Shown here in pieces: positions 8,624-19,131 of a stretch of 64,000 nt of DNA. Position numbers and translations under genes: made by a program. The DNA is from Rhodobiaceae bacterium (GTDB taxonomy: Bacteria; Pseudomonadota; Alphaproteobacteria; Parvibaculales; Parvibaculaceae): NCBI GenBank assembly GCA_003330885.1, contig CP030277.1:1922001-1986000 (forward strand), read 5' to 3'. The notes under the pieces are model-generated. The model made no database searches and was not told where the DNA came from. It was given only the letters and a program-made list of their open reading frames with translations. Every line of letters begins with the position of its first letter. Position 1 is the stretch's first letter.

Positions 8624-11600
8624 ATGAATGAGCGTAAACATTGGGACTTCTGGATCGACCGTGGGGGCACCTTCACGGACATTGTCGCCCGCAACCCAAA
8701 GGGCGAGTTGGTTGCCCACAAGCTCCTGTCAGAAAATCCTGAGCAATATCAGGACGCCGCGATTCAAGGCATCCGAGAGCTTCTACAAGCGCCACCAGGC
8801 TCTCCCCTCTCATCAGACCTTATCGGTACTGTTAAAATGGGAACGACCGTCGCCACCAATGCGCTGCTAGAGCGCAAGGGCGACCGCGTCCTCTTCCTCA
8901 CAACCAAGGGCTTCGCCGACTCGCTCAAGATCGGCTATCAGAACCGGCCCCATCTCTTCCAACTCAAGATCGAAAAGCCAGCCATGCTTTTCGAAGCAGT
9001 CGAGGAAGTGACCGAGCGCGTGTCAGCAGAAGGGGAAGTCTGGCGACCGCTCGACGTCAATGAAACACATGAAGCCCTTCAGCGTTCCTATGACACAGGT
9101 CTCCGTTCCGTCGCCATCTGTTTCATGCACGGCTATCGGTTTCATAACCACGAAGCGCAGGCTGCAGAAATCGCAAGACAGATCGGCTTCACCCAAATAT
9201 CTGTGAGCCACCAGGTCAGCCCGCTCATGAAATTCGTCGGGCGCGGCGACACCACAGTGGTCGACGCCTATCTCTCCCCCATCCTCCGACGCTATGTGAA
9301 TCAGGTTGCTGGTGAACTGAACGCCGGAAACGACACTGAAAAGACAAAACTGCTTTTCATGCAAAGCTCTGGTGGCCTGACGGACGCCACCCTCTTTCAG
9401 GGCAAGGACGCCATCCTTTCCGGTCCAGCCGGGGGCGTAATCGGCGCCGTGGAGACCGCCGCCCTTGCCGGGTTCGACAAGATCATTGGCTTTGACATGG
9501 GTGGCACGTCAACCGACGTCTGCCACTATGACGGCACTTTGGAACGTACGTTCGAAACAGAGGTCGCGGGTGTTCGGCTCCGCGCACCCATGATGCAGAT
9601 CCACACAGTGGCAGCCGGTGGTGGCTCCATCCTCACCTTCGATGGCGCACGGTTCAGAGCAGGGCCGCACAGCGCAGGCGCCGATCCCGGCCCCGCGAGC
9701 TATCGCCGTGGCGGTCCCCTCACAGTGACAGATGCCAATGTCGCTCTCGGCAGACTTATCCCTGACCTCTTCCCAAAAGTCTTTGGGCCTCAGGCAGACA
9801 TGCCGCTCGACAGAGACGCAGCGCTCCAAGGGTTTGCGGAGCAAGCTGGTGAGATCGCTGGTCAATCGCCGGAGCAGATTGCCGATGGTTACCTGTCCAT
9901 TGCGGTCGAAAACATGGCGCAGGCGATCAAAAAGATTTCGGTTCAGCGCGGGTACGACATTACCGGCTATGCCCTTGCCTGTTTCGGTGGCGCCGGTGGT
10001 CAACATGCCTGCCTGGTCGCAGATGCACTGGGCATGGAGAAGATCCATTTTCATCCTTTCTCCGGCATTCTGTCCGCCTATGGAATGGGTCTGGCGAGCA
10101 TCCGCGCAACACGGGAAGAAGCCGTTGAGAAAAAACTCGACCAGGCTTTCTGGGAAACATTCAATTCCATTGAAGAACGGCTTGCGACAGCAACCCGCCA
10201 GGAACTTTTGGACCAGCGGCTAAGTGCAGAGCAGATCGAGACAGTGACGCGCCTGCACCTGCGCTATGAAGGAACAGACACCGCCCTCATCCTCGACCAT
10301 GACAACTCGGACATGCGCCAGGCGTTTGAGAAAGCACACCAGCTTCAATTCGGATTCTTTGATCAAGGCCGCGGCATCATTGTAGAAGCCATCTCAGTAG
10401 AGGCCATTGGCAACGACACCCGTGCTGATGAGACGCCACCACAGCTTGCCGCCAGAGACGGCAGGGCCACACCAGCCCAAACGACGCGTTTCTTCTCCCA
10501 AGGGGAATGGCATGAGGCACCGGTCTATCTCCGAGAGAAACTGCGTCCTGACGATGAGCTAGGCGGCCCCTGCCTCATTATTGAGCCGACAGCTACGATT
10601 GTTGTTGAAGACGGATGGAGCGCGGAAGTTACCGACCTCAACCATATGGTCCTGACGCGTACGACAGCTCGCGCCACACGACACGCGGTTGGGACCCAGG
10701 CAGACCCTGTGATGTTGGAGATTTTCAACAATCTCTTTATGTCCATCGCAGAGCAGATGGGATTCACCCTGCAAAAGACCGCCCACTCGGTAAACATCAA
10801 GGAGCGTCTGGATTTCTCCTGTGCCGTCTTTGACCGAACCGGCGGTTTGGTATCGAACGCCCCCCATATGCCCGTTCACCTAGGGTCCATGGGCACCAGC
10901 GTCAAAACGATCATTGACCAAAACCCGGACATGAAGCCGGGGGACGTGTTTGTTCTGAACGCCCCTTATAATGGCGGCACTCATCTACCCGATATCACCG
11001 TCGTCGCGCCTGTTTTTGATAAACACAACACGAAACGCCTCTTCTATGTCGCCGCCCGCGGCCACCACGCAGATATTGGCGGCGTCGCACCTGGGTCCAT
11101 GCCCGCTTCATCACGCACCGTGGAAGAAGAAGGTGTCCTGATCGACAATTTCAAACTGATGGATGAAGGCATCTTCCGCGAAGACGACCTACGACAGCTG
11201 CTCACAGAAGCCTCCTACCCCGCCCGCAATCCAGACCAGAATGTTGCGGATTTGCGTGCCAAAGCGGCCGCCTGTGAAAAAGGCGCACAAGAGCTCCGCA
11301 AGATGGTCGAGCAATATGGGCTCGATGTAGTGAATGCCTATATGGGCCACGTGCAGGACAATGCGGAGGAAAGTGTTCGCCGCATCATTGCACACCTGTC
11401 AGACAGCTCCTTTGAACAAAAGATGGATGATGGGTCGATCATCAAAGTGACGATCAGTGTCGACAAGAACACGCGGTCCGCCGCCATCGACTTCACCGGC
11501 ACCAGCGCCATCAGGCCCAACAATCTGAACGCCCCCTCATCCGTCTGCCGCGCCGCCGTCCTCTATGTGTTCCGTTGCATGGTGGATGATGACATCCCGC

Positions 11601-12238
11601 TCAACGATGGGTGTCTGAAACCGCTTACCCTCATCATCCCTGAAGGCTCCATGCTGAACCCCACTTTTCCTGCGGCGGTCGTCGGCGGCAATGTGGAAAC
11701 CAGTCAGGCAGTGACCGACGCGCTCTTCGGTGCGCTGGGCGCCATGGCGGCAGCACAGGGAACCATGAACAATCTCACCTTCGGAAACGTCACCCATCAA
11801 TATTACGAAACCATCTGCGGTGGGGCTGGCGCAGGTCCCACCTTTGATGGCGCTGACGCGGTTCATACCCATATGACGAACTCGCGCCTCACCGATCCGG
11901 AAATTCTGGAGTGGCGCTTTCCTGTTGTCCTGGATGATTTTTCTATTCGGCCGGAAACCGGCGGGGCCGGCAAACATAGAGGCGGTGACGGCGTCCACAG
12001 AGCCATCCGCTTCCGCGAGCCCATGCATGTTTCCATTCTCTCGACACATCGGCAGATCGCCCCGACCGGGTTGGCCGGTGGCGCTGACGCAGCACTCGGC
12101 CACAATACCGTCCTACGAGCCAATGGCACCCGCGAGACATTGGACAGCCTTGCTGAGTGTGATGTGCAGGCAGGCGACACGATCATCATCGAAACGCCCG
12201 GCGGCGGCGGATACGGTATACCTGCGAAAAACTCCTGA
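8624..12238 (+). CDS. Fused hydantoinase/5-oxoprolinase (HyuA-HyuB type)
   Basis: A 1204-residue cytosolic enzyme of the ATP-dependent oxoprolinase/hydantoinase family. The N-terminal half (from [12 protein letters not shown] near residue 10) is an actin-fold HyuA domain with [11 protein letters not shown] and [11 protein letters not shown]; the C-terminal half from about residue 690 ([17 protein letters not shown]) is the HyuB domain, ending in [10 protein letters not shown]. Size and fusion match eukaryote-like 5-oxoprolinases that open 5-oxoproline to glutamate, but N-methylhydantoinases and acetone carboxylase subunits are related, so the substrate is not certain. The ATG at 8624 starts just before the conserved domain. 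Confidence 0.9.
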   Translation: MNERKHWDFWIDRGGTFTDIVARNPKGELVAHKLLSENPEQYQDAAIQGIRELLQAPPGSPLSSDLIGTVKMGTTVATNALLERKGDRVLFLTTKGFADSLKIGYQNRPHLFQLKIEKPAMLFEAVEEVTERVSAEGEVWRPLDVNETHEALQRSYDTGLRSVAICFMHGYRFHNHEAQAAEIARQIGFTQISVSHQVSPLMKFVGRGDTTVVDAYLSPILRRYVNQVAGELNAGNDTEKTKLLFMQSSGGLTDATLFQGKDAILSGPAGGVIGAVETAALAGFDKIIGFDMGGTSTDVCHYDGTLERTFETEVAGVRLRAPMMQIHTVAAGGGSILTFDGARFRAGPHSAGADPGPASYRRGGPLTVTDANVALGRLIPDLFPKVFGPQADMPLDRDAALQGFAEQAGEIAGQSPEQIADGYLSIAVENMAQAIKKISVQRGYDITGYALACFGGAGGQHACLVADALGMEKIHFHPFSGILSAYGMGLASIRATREEAVEKKLDQAFWETFNSIEERLATATRQELLDQRLSAEQIETVTRLHLRYEGTDTALILDHDNSDMRQAFEKAHQLQFGFFDQGRGIIVEAISVEAIGNDTRADETPPQLAARDGRATPAQTTRFFSQGEWHEAPVYLREKLRPDDELGGPCLIIEPTATIVVEDGWSAEVTDLNHMVLTRTTARATRHAVGTQADPVMLEIFNNLFMSIAEQMGFTLQKTAHSVNIKERLDFSCAVFDRTGGLVSNAPHMPVHLGSMGTSVKTIIDQNPDMKPGDVFVLNAPYNGGTHLPDITVVAPVFDKHNTKRLFYVAARGHHADIGGVAPGSMPASSRTVEEEGVLIDNFKLMDEGIFREDDLRQLLTEASYPARNPDQNVADLRAKAAACEKGAQELRKMVEQYGLDVVNAYMGHVQDNAEESVRRIIAHLSDSSFEQKMDDGSIIKVTISVDKNTRSAAIDFTGTSAIRPNNLNAPSSVCRAAVLYVFRCMVDDDIPLNDGCLKPLTLIIPEGSMLNPTFPAAVVGGNVETSQAVTDALFGALGAMAAAQGTMNNLTFGNVTHQYYETICGGAGAGPTFDGADAVHTHMTNSRLTDPEILEWRFPVVLDDFSIRPETGGAGKHRGGDGVHRAIRFREPMHVSILSTHRQIAPTGLAGGADAALGHNTVLRANGTRETLDSLAECDVQAGDTIIIETPGGGGYGIPAKNS

Positions 12239-12298
12239 CAGGAAGTGACAGGAGGCGGGGATATACTGCCAGCAGCCTCATTTCGGAGAAACAACATC

Positions 12299-12703
12299 AT
12301 GGCACATACCGGCGGCTGCCAGTGCGGCGCAGTCAGATATGAAGTAACTGACGATTTGGGTGGCATCTATGTCTGCCATTGCACTGACTGCCAGGCGCAG
12401 TCTTCGTCTGCCTTTGGCATTTCCGTCAACGTACCGCTGGATCATCTGAAAATCACAAAGGGGACACCTAAAACATTTAATTGGACGGGCGGCGGCAACG
12501 CTAAACACGGAGCTTTTTGCGCCGCCTGCGGCACGCGCCTCTGGCACCTATCAGGGGACAATGACAGAAACCCAAGCGTGAAAGGGGGAACGCTCGACCA
12601 CGCAATTGATCTGACCGACGCCGTTCACATCTGGACCCTCTCAAAGCTTCCGGGAATCGTCATTCCTGACGGCTGTCGGCAGTTCGCCGAAGAACCTGTA
12701 TAG
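12299..12703 (+). CDS. GFA-family (glutathione-dependent formaldehyde-activating-like) zinc protein
   Basis: A 134-residue Mss4-like zinc protein with the family cysteines: GGCQCGAVRYEV at the N-terminus, CHCTDCQ, and CAACGTRLW. Family members include Gfa, which promotes S-hydroxymethylglutathione formation, but most are uncharacterised. GGAGA eight bases before the ATG at 12299 supports this start. It follows the oxoprolinase gene by 60 bases, which suggests co-transcription and a possible link to glutathione turnover. Confidence 0.85.
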   Translation: MAHTGGCQCGAVRYEVTDDLGGIYVCHCTDCQAQSSSAFGISVNVPLDHLKITKGTPKTFNWTGGGNAKHGAFCAACGTRLWHLSGDNDRNPSVKGGTLDHAIDLTDAVHIWTLSKLPGIVIPDGCRQFAEEPV

Positions 12704-12705
12704 AC

Positions 12706-13452
12706 TTAACGACCGCGGATCATCTTTCTGATTTTTTTGATCTCGGCTTTTTCTTGCGGTGAAACTTTTTCCATCGCTGCCGAAAAGGCATCCGGATGGA
12801 GTACGCCCGCGTGCTTCTTCAGAAAGAGAAACGTCTTCTCAGGATAGGCGTTATAGCATTCACGCAAAGCCCACCCGACACCCTTCTGGACGTAATAGTC
12901 TTCATCCTTGAGCAAGGCGGTGATCAATTTGAGAGACCGCGCGGCCGGCGGGCATTTTGTTCGGAAACGGGTGTAGAAAAACAAGCCCACCACAGACTGC
13001 CGCCGCTTCCAGGGGTCAGCATCGCCGTTCCACGCCTGCATAACGGGCCAGACCCTTTTGGGCTTTTCTTCGAGCGCACGCGCCACATGAGCAGAAAGCG
13101 TATCCGATTGATCCCAGCAATTGATCGTCGAACACCAATCCTGCGTCAACGCCCACAGCCCTTCGAACCCAAGCTCAGGGGCGAATTGCTCAAGGGTCAG
13201 GCCCGCTTGCATCTTCCCTTCATGGGTTTTGGCACCGTGCCAGATTTCCGTCCAGATCGCCGCAAGATCCTGAGCGGGCAGATCAGAGAAGGAGTATCCC
13301 CATTTTGCGAGTTTCCGCTGTTCCGGCACAGTCAGGCCGAGCAGTGGCATCTTTGTTTTCATGAAGAACGCGCGCTCTTTCGCCTTTGCTTTGGGAACAC
13401 CCTTCGCAGCGGCTTTCAGAACACATTCAACTTCAGCAAGCGACGACACCAT
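12706..13452 (-). CDS. DNA alkylation repair protein, AlkD-like HEAT-repeat glycosylase family
   Basis: A 248-residue helical protein of the DNA_alkylation family, which excises 3- and 7-alkylpurines. Characteristic segments are MPLLGLTVPEQRKLAKWG, WIEWH-like AAIWTEIWHGAKTHEGKM, and VQKGVGWALRECYNAYPE near residue 195, matching the AlkD catalytic region. It converges on the GFA-like gene with only two bases between the stops. Confidence 0.85.
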   Translation of the reverse strand: MVSSLAEVECVLKAAAKGVPKAKAKERAFFMKTKMPLLGLTVPEQRKLAKWGYSFSDLPAQDLAAIWTEIWHGAKTHEGKMQAGLTLEQFAPELGFEGLWALTQDWCSTINCWDQSDTLSAHVARALEEKPKRVWPVMQAWNGDADPWKRRQSVVGLFFYTRFRTKCPPAARSLKLITALLKDEDYYVQKGVGWALRECYNAYPEKTFLFLKKHAGVLHPDAFSAAMEKVSPQEKAEIKKIRKMIRGR

Positions 13453-13502
13453 GACCCTCTCATTGTTTATGAGCTCATCATGCCGCCGCTTTTTGTGAAA
13501 AT

Positions 13503-14057
13503 CTATGCCTGAGGGAGCGGCGCACCATAGGGCTCCAACGGCAAGTCGAGGCCGTTACAGAGATAGGCGACCGTGTGATAGAAGCCTGCCAGCATGATGA
13601 GCTCCAAAAGCTGCATCTCCTCAAATTCCGACCGCAACTCAGCCCACAATGCATCATCCACCCGCGAAGTCTGATGAAGCGCGTCCATGAGCTTCAGGAT
13701 CAACGCCTCGCGAGAACTCCAGCCGCCCTCCTCAGGCGTTTTGGTGGCAAGCGCGTCAATCTCGTCCTCCGTAAGCGCGACCTTGTCTTTGAAAAGGGCA
13801 ATGTGCACGCCCCACTCATAGGCGCAGCCTGTCTTCGCGCAGGTCCGGTCAATGGCGAGTTCCCGGTCCCGAAGAGACAGATGTCCTTTATCCAGCAGGC
13901 CTGCGCCCATAAAGCGGGAAAACAATCGAGCGTCGTTCGCCAGCGTGCGAAACAGCACCAGCGGATCAACGCCTGGTGGCATCAACCGGTCAAACTGCGT
14001 CTGAACAGCGGCATCATAAGGTGTCTCAGCCGGTGCAATACGGGGGGATATCGTCAT
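13503..14057 (-). CDS. Carboxymuconolactone decarboxylase/AhpD-like protein
   Basis: A 184-residue CMD-family protein. The core runs from about residue 35 (LFRTLANDARLFSRFMGAG) through LSLRDRELAIDRTCAKTGCAYEWGVHIALF. It keeps two cysteines around the CMD motif, spaced CAKTGC and not in the classic AhpD CxxC, so the redox role is unsure. GGAGA precedes the ATG. It is divergent from an HxlR regulator with a nested inverted repeat between, so it is probably the regulated target. Confidence 0.82.
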   Translation of the reverse strand: MTISPRIAPAETPYDAAVQTQFDRLMPPGVDPLVLFRTLANDARLFSRFMGAGLLDKGHLSLRDRELAIDRTCAKTGCAYEWGVHIALFKDKVALTEDEIDALATKTPEEGGWSSREALILKLMDALHQTSRVDDALWAELRSEFEEMQLLELIMLAGFYHTVAYLCNGLDLPLEPYGAPLPQA

Positions 14058-14072
14058 TGGGTCTCTCCAGAT

Positions 14073-14127
14073 CTTGTGCTACTAATTCGATAGCAACAAC
14101 ATAATGCTACTTTTTTCGTAGCACAAG
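14073..14127. promoter_or_regulatory. Two tandem HxlR-type operator sites within a 10-bp inverted repeat
   Basis: Two 19-bp elements of the form TGCTAC-N7-(A/G)TAGCA lie at 14077-14095 and 14105-14123. They are enclosed by a perfect outer inverted repeat, CTTGTGCTAC at 14073 and GTAGCACAAG at 14118. The whole lies in the 87-bp gap between the divergent AhpD-like and HxlR genes and probably controls both. Confidence 0.7.
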
Positions 14128-14144
14128 AGACGCGAGGCATTTTC

Positions 14145-14486
14145 TTGACGAAGAAACCCAAATCCCCCACGCCTGGACGCCCGGTCAGAGGATCAACAAC
14201 CGGCAAACCGATCATGGCACTGCTCGATCTGCTGGGACAGCGGTGGGCCTTGCGCATCCTTTGGGAGCTGCGTGACAGCTCGCTCACCTTCCGGGCCTTG
14301 CAAACTGCCTGCGACGGCGTGAGCCCCAGCGTTCTGAACAGCCGCCTTAAAGCACTGAAAGAAGCACGGTTCGTCGACGCAACACCGGATGGCTACGCAC
14401 TTACGGCTCTAGGCAAAGAGCTTCAGGAAGAGTTTGGCGGCCTCTACCAATGGTCAGAAAAATGGGCGGCGGAACTGAGAGTGTAA
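14145..14486 (+). CDS. HxlR-family transcriptional regulator
   Basis: A 113-residue winged-helix protein: ALLDLLGQRWALRILWELRDSSLTFRALQTACDGVSPSVLNSRLKALKE is the HxlR DNA-binding core. These dimeric regulators often sense redox state, quinones or aldehydes. The start is TTG at 14145 with GAGG seven bases upstream; no ATG in frame precedes the domain. No cysteine lies at the usual N-terminal redox position; one (ACDG) lies in the recognition region. Confidence 0.9.
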   Translation: MTKKPKSPTPGRPVRGSTTGKPIMALLDLLGQRWALRILWELRDSSLTFRALQTACDGVSPSVLNSRLKALKEARFVDATPDGYALTALGKELQEEFGGLYQWSEKWAAELRV

Positions 14487-14604
14487 TTTCGTTTGCCAGC
14501 GATAGATTTTTCCGTCATATGGCGAATAGATTTTGAGCATAGGCATGCTCAGCGGACAGTCCGCGCCCTGCCTCTAAGGGCTCATGGATACCTGGAATAC
14601 TCAG

Positions 14605-15054
14605 ATGGGCAACAAACCAATTATCGGTTGGCGCGAATGGGCTGCCTTCCCAGACCTTGGCGTCGATCAAATCAATGCGAAGATCGACACAGGTGCGCGG
14701 ACATCCGCCATCCACGCTTTCCGCATCCGCGAGGAAAGTGTCGGTGGCATCCCTTACGTCTCCTTTAGACTACACCCTATTCAGCGACGCAAAACGCCAG
14801 AAATCTTCTGCAGTGTGCCAATTGCAGACAAACGCCTTGTGACAAGTTCAAACGGACAAAAGCAAAACCGTATCGTCATCAAGACTCCAATGACTCTCGG
14901 CACACGAACTTGGCCCATAGAGCTGACATTGACTGACCGGGATGAAATGACCTTCAGACTGCTGATAGGTCGCGAAGCTTTGCGCAACCGCTTTCTAATA
15001 GATGCATCAGGATCGCACCGACTGGGACAGCTTACTCCTACCGAGGAAGACTAA
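14605..15054 (+). CDS. RimB-type retropepsin-like protease (ATP-dependent zinc protease family)
   Basis: About 149 residues of the PF05618 family, named ATP-dependent zinc protease in databases but retropepsin-like by motif. It shows [15 protein letters not shown], the aspartic-protease-like motif [14 protein letters not shown] near residue 31, and [16 protein letters not shown] near the end. It lies directly upstream of rimK, whose start follows its stop after one base. In Pseudomonas, RimB modulates RimK. The ATG at 14605 or one at 14584 may be used. Confidence 0.82.
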   Translation: MGNKPIIGWREWAAFPDLGVDQINAKIDTGARTSAIHAFRIREESVGGIPYVSFRLHPIQRRKTPEIFCSVPIADKRLVTSSNGQKQNRIVIKTPMTLGTRTWPIELTLTDRDEMTFRLLIGREALRNRFLIDASGSHRLGQLTPTEED

Positions 15055-15055
15055 A

Positions 15056-15961
15056 ATGAAACTCGCTCTAATGTGCCGCAATCCAGACCTGTATTCTCAT
15101 CGCCGCCTGGTCGAGGCTGCAGAAGCTCGAGGCCACCACATTGATGTCATCAACCACCTTCGGTGTTACATAAACATTGCAGCACACAAACCGGATCTGT
15201 TTTACGAGGGTGAGAAGCTCTCTGGTTACGATGCGGTTGTCCCCCGTATCGGTGCCTCCGTCACCTTCTTTGGTACAGCGGTCCTAAGACAATTCGAGAT
15301 GATGGGCGTGTATCCGGTAAACGAGTCCGTTGCCATCACACGCTCACGCGACAAGCTCCGCAGCTTGCAGCTGCTCGCCCGAAAAGGGGTTGGCTTGCCG
15401 GTCACTGTCTTCGCCCACAGAACCAGCAATGCCGAGGAGATTATCGACCTTATCGGAGGAGCGCCCGTCGTCATCAAACTCTTGGAGGGAACTCAAGGTA
15501 TCGGCGTGGTTCTTGGCGAAACCCCCAAAGCAGCTGAAAGTATTATTCAGGCCTTTGGCGGCGTGAAGACAAACATTCTGGTTCAGGAGTTTGTAAAGGA
15601 AGCCAATGGCGAAGACATTCGCTGTCTGGTCGTCGGCGACAAAGTTGTCGCCTCCATGATGCGGAAAGGCAAAGAAGGTGATTTCAGGTCAAACCTTCAT
15701 CAGGGGGGATCAGCACACGCTATCCGCATCACCCCCGCAGAACGGTCCACCGCGGTTTCAGCAGCCAAGATTATGGGGCTCAATGTATGTGGCGTCGATC
15801 TGCTGCGATCAAATCACGGACCGGTCGTCATGGAGGTCAATTCGTCGCCGGGTCTCGAAGGTGTAGAGAACGCGACCGGCGTCGATGTAGCCGGAAAAAT
15901 TATCGAGTTCATTGAACGGAAAGCGCAACCGAACAAAACAAAAACTCGTGGCCGCGGGTGA
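15056..15961 (+). CDS. rimK: RimK-type ATP-grasp glutamate ligase
   Basis: A 301-residue ATP-grasp ligase. Seen are the pre-grasp domain ([22 protein letters not shown]), [16 protein letters not shown], the ATP-grasp core with [17 protein letters not shown] and [30 protein letters not shown], and the Mg2+-binding segment [14 protein letters not shown]. RimK adds glutamates to ribosomal protein S6. GAGGA precedes the ATG, inside the end of the rimB-like gene, so translation is probably coupled. Confidence 0.93.
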   Translation: MKLALMCRNPDLYSHRRLVEAAEARGHHIDVINHLRCYINIAAHKPDLFYEGEKLSGYDAVVPRIGASVTFFGTAVLRQFEMMGVYPVNESVAITRSRDKLRSLQLLARKGVGLPVTVFAHRTSNAEEIIDLIGGAPVVIKLLEGTQGIGVVLGETPKAAESIIQAFGGVKTNILVQEFVKEANGEDIRCLVVGDKVVASMMRKGKEGDFRSNLHQGGSAHAIRITPAERSTAVSAAKIMGLNVCGVDLLRSNHGPVVMEVNSSPGLEGVENATGVDVAGKIIEFIERKAQPNKTKTRGRG

Positions 15962-16021
15962 TACGTTTTTAGTGCTTGCGCCTGAGTAAGGATAGTCCGC
16001 GCCCAAAATTCGGAGGCTGCC

Positions 16022-16939
16022 ATGACCGACTTCACCCCTACTTATGAAATGCCGCCGGGAAGTCCCCCAGCGGAGGTGTACATTGATGAAGCTCTCGTGC
16101 GCAAACTCCTGCAGAGCCAGCACCCGGATCTGGCAGACCTGCCAATCAAACGCTTTGAAGTAGGCTTTGACAATGAGATGTATCGCTTGTGCGATCGCTA
16201 CACGGTGCGTTTGCCGCGCCGCGCCGCCGCCGTTCCCTGCATAGAAAACGAACAGCGCTGGCTGCCCGAGCTTGTAGCACGCCTGCCCTTGCTCATCCCC
16301 GCACCTGTCCGCGTAGGTGTTGCGGGTGATGGCTATCCCTGGCCCTGGAGCATTGTCCCCTGGATCGACGGTAAAGCAGCAGACCTCGGCTACCTGTCAG
16401 ATGATCAAGCTGTCGTGCTCGCAGATTTTATGAAGGCGTTGCATCAGCCCGCCCCCGCCGACGCCCCTGTCAATCGTGTCCGGGGCATTCCGCTCTCAAC
16501 ACGGGCCGAAAACAATGAAGACCGCATGGCGCGTCTTCTCGAAGAAACAGAGGACATCAACCCGCAGGTCTATCAGGCCTGGGCCGAAGCGCTGGCGGCA
16601 CCTGAAGACACCAACCCCACCTGGCTTCATGGTGACATGCACGCGCGAAATGTGCTTGTAAACGAGGGCCGTATTGCGGCCATTATCGATTGGGGAGACA
16701 TGACCAGCGGCGACCGTGCCACCGATCTCGCCGCCATTTGGATGTTGCTCGAAAATCAAAGCGCCCGCGCAGACGCCATCAAGACCTACGGTGACGATGA
16801 CCCAGCATTGTGGGCCCGCGCGAAGGGCTGGGCTGTCATCTTCGGCGTTGTCCTGCTTGACACGGGGCTCATTGACAATCGTCGCCATGCAGAAATGGGC
16901 CGCTGCATCCTGGAGCGTCTGACCGAGGACATGGCTTAG
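16022..16939 (+). CDS. Aminoglycoside phosphotransferase-family kinase
   Basis: A 305-residue kinase-fold protein of the APH family. The catalytic loop is WLHGDMHARNVLVNEG near residue 202 and the metal-binding segment is IIDWGDMTSGDRATDLA near residue 222. N-terminal nucleotide-binding segments (FEVGFDNEMYRL, VRLPRRAAAV) are present. Such chromosomal members often phosphorylate unknown small molecules, so drug resistance should not be assumed. GGAGG precedes the ATG. Confidence 0.87.
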   Translation: MTDFTPTYEMPPGSPPAEVYIDEALVRKLLQSQHPDLADLPIKRFEVGFDNEMYRLCDRYTVRLPRRAAAVPCIENEQRWLPELVARLPLLIPAPVRVGVAGDGYPWPWSIVPWIDGKAADLGYLSDDQAVVLADFMKALHQPAPADAPVNRVRGIPLSTRAENNEDRMARLLEETEDINPQVYQAWAEALAAPEDTNPTWLHGDMHARNVLVNEGRIAAIIDWGDMTSGDRATDLAAIWMLLENQSARADAIKTYGDDDPALWARAKGWAVIFGVVLLDTGLIDNRRHAEMGRCILERLTEDMA

Positions 16940-17042
16940 CTGGAACCATCACCTTCCCAGCGAGGAACCAATTGGCTCCACCATGGAAGTCTGGTGTCCC
17001 AGCCACTATGTTGAGCCCTCAACAAACCAGAGAGCACATCCA

Positions 17043-17585
17043 ATGGCAAAACAGTTTCCAGAACTGGCAGATCCCCTGGTCAGGTTCATTGAACAGCAGA
17101 AAATCTTCTTTGTGGCGACAGCGGCAAAAGAAGGTCGGGTAAACCTCTCTCCCAAGGGCCATGACAGCCTCAAGGTCACCGGCCCAAACGAACTCATTTG
17201 GATGAACCTCACGGGCTCTGGCAATGAAACCGCCGCACATCTTGCCGACACCAACCGCATGACCATCATGTGGTGCGCCCTTGAAGGACCCCCGCGCATT
17301 CTGCGTGTTTATGGGGAAGCAGAAACCATCCATCCCCGCGATCCGGCCTGGGCGGCCTGTGAAAAGCTCATCCCGGCAGAAATGGGGTCACGCCAATATT
17401 ACAAAATGAAAATCGATCTGGTGCAGACCAGCTGCGGCTATGCTGTCCCCCTCTTTGACTATGAAGGCGAGCGTGACGTGCTGCGCGACTGGGCTGACAA
17501 AAAGGGCCGCGACGGCGTCGAAGACTATTGGGACGAGAAAAACCAGACCAGCATCGATGGCCTGCCAACGGGGGTTGTGGCCTAG
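17043..17585 (+). CDS. Pyridoxamine 5'-phosphate oxidase-like flavin-binding protein
   Basis: The 180-residue protein has a split-barrel FMN-binding fold: FIEQQKIFFVATAAKEGRVNLSPKG at the N-terminus, IWMNLTGSGNETAAHLADTNRMTIMW, and GYAVPLFDYEGERDVL. It belongs to the uncharacterised PPOX-related group, not canonical PdxH. The ATG at 17043 was chosen over an upstream one at 16983 because the family begins close to AKQFPEL. The ribosome binding site is weak. Confidence 0.82.
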   Translation: MAKQFPELADPLVRFIEQQKIFFVATAAKEGRVNLSPKGHDSLKVTGPNELIWMNLTGSGNETAAHLADTNRMTIMWCALEGPPRILRVYGEAETIHPRDPAWAACEKLIPAEMGSRQYYKMKIDLVQTSCGYAVPLFDYEGERDVLRDWADKKGRDGVEDYWDEKNQTSIDGLPTGVVA

Positions 17586-17606
17586 CGCCCACCCCAAAAC
17601 ACCAAA

Positions 17607-17634
17607 CGGAGCACTGGCTCTCGCCAGCACTCCG
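17607..17634 (+). terminator. Hairpin between flavoprotein gene and chemoreceptor gene
   Basis: Arms CGGAG-CA-CTGGC and GCCAG-CA-CTCCG enclose a TCTC loop, with a 2-base internal mismatch. Only TCTTGT follows, so it is a weak intrinsic terminator candidate lying between convergent genes. Confidence 0.45.
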
Positions 17635-17690
17635 TCTTGTCGCGTTTGTGGTGGGAACGCGACGGGACCGCAGGGGAAACGCGGGCCGGG

Positions 17691-18971
17691 TTAGCCCGCT
17701 GCGCGGACCTCTGCGAGGAACGCATCAACGCGCTCCTCAAGAATATTCGATTGTTTGGCAAGCTCAGCCGTGGCCGACATGGTTTCATTTGTCGCCTGAC
17801 TGGTCTCAGCAGACGCTTCGCTGATACCGGTGACATTCGACGCAACTTCCTGCATCGCCACCTCTTGCTCACCCATCGCGCCGGAAATCTCAGACGACAT
17901 TTCATCGATCTTCTTGATCGTCATGGCGACTTCGCTGATGGCACCGCCGGTCGTCTGCACTTCTTTCTGAATGGCATCAATACGCGAGGCGATTTCTTCC
18001 GTTGCGCGAGCGGTTTGCTGAGCAAGCGCCTTCACTTCGCTGGCAACCACCGCAAAGCCTTTGCCGGCTTCGCCGGCGCGGGCTGCTTCAATCGTTGCGT
18101 TAAGGGCCAACAGGTTTGTCTGCCCGGCAATATCGCTAATGGTTTTGGAGAACTCGCCGATAGCGTCCGCTGACGTATTCAATCCGCCAATCGTCGTCTC
18201 AGCAGACCCTGCCTGCTCCACTGCAGAGCGTGTAAATCCCAACGCGTTCTGGAATTGGTCTTTAATGCTCGCGATCGATGCCTGGCATTCCTCAGTTGCA
18301 GCAGACACGGTGCCGGATTGCGAGGCAGATTCTTCCGCCGCAGCAGCGACCGTTCCAGCTGTCGCTTCGAGCTCTGTTGCCGCATTCGACACGGACGTCA
18401 CAACGTCCTTGACGTTTTCTTCAAAACGTTCGGCCTGCTGCTTCAAGAGCGTCGTCGCCATTTCTTTCGCCTGATCAATGTAGATTGAAATGGCAAAATC
18501 CATATCCAGAAAGACCGCTTTGTTCACGGCCTCAATGGTCCGCATCATCCGCTCTGGGTCATCAATATAGGTTTCCTGCGCAATCGCGTGCAGACGCCCG
18601 ATCACAAAGCAGTAAGCGCCAATGTACCAGCGCGGGTCGAGACCGATGCGCGCATGTGCGTGTCCGATAGCGGAAACACTGGTCACGTAATCTGAATCAA
18701 AATTGCCCGAAAAGACCCGCAGCATCCAATGCTTCTTCTGTGCTTCTCTTGCGTGAGAAATGTGAGCTTCGTCTCTAAACAGGGCTTTGAGGTTCGGAAC
18801 CGACGTTACATGTGAATAAAACTCGTCCAGCAACTCTTCCATGCGCTGCGAAAGAACGTCTTTAAACTCCCGCAGAGCCACTGAGTCCGCTTCGGTGATC
18901 CGCGTGAAAAGCACGCGACGTTCCAACTCTTCCATTACGCTAGTGTCTTGAACCGTATCGATCTGAGTCAT
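17691..18971 (-). CDS. Globin-coupled methyl-accepting chemotaxis protein (HemAT-like)
   Basis: The 426-residue soluble chemoreceptor has an N-terminal protoglobin domain at about residues 15-170, with [22 protein letters not shown] around the heme-pocket region, and a C-terminal coiled-coil MCP signalling domain with the conserved hairpin tip [20 protein letters not shown]. No transmembrane segments are present, so it is cytoplasmic, as in HemAT aerotaxis sensors. AGGGGA precedes the ATG. No che genes are adjacent, so it must signal to a chemotaxis array encoded elsewhere. Confidence 0.93.
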   Translation of the reverse strand: MTQIDTVQDTSVMEELERRVLFTRITEADSVALREFKDVLSQRMEELLDEFYSHVTSVPNLKALFRDEAHISHAREAQKKHWMLRVFSGNFDSDYVTSVSAIGHAHARIGLDPRWYIGAYCFVIGRLHAIAQETYIDDPERMMRTIEAVNKAVFLDMDFAISIYIDQAKEMATTLLKQQAERFEENVKDVVTSVSNAATELEATAGTVAAAAEESASQSGTVSAATEECQASIASIKDQFQNALGFTRSAVEQAGSAETTIGGLNTSADAIGEFSKTISDIAGQTNLLALNATIEAARAGEAGKGFAVVASEVKALAQQTARATEEIASRIDAIQKEVQTTGGAISEVAMTIKKIDEMSSEISGAMGEQEVAMQEVASNVTGISEASAETSQATNETMSATAELAKQSNILEERVDAFLAEVRAAG

Positions 18972-19131
18972 AACTATCCCCTAGTTCTATCCAGCCCCGC
19001 GCTGAATAGAACTATCGTTAGACAACACGGTTAAAGAATGACTAAAAGATCTGTTTTTCTATAAAATCGATCTAGTTGTTTCAGCCTACCGACGCTAGAC
19101 ACTTATCCCAAAGGTCAAAAAATGGCAGAAA

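Noticed and set aside
16022-16939. Aminoglycoside resistance gene
   Set aside because: Only the general phosphotransferase fold is supported; nothing shows drug specificity or mobile context.
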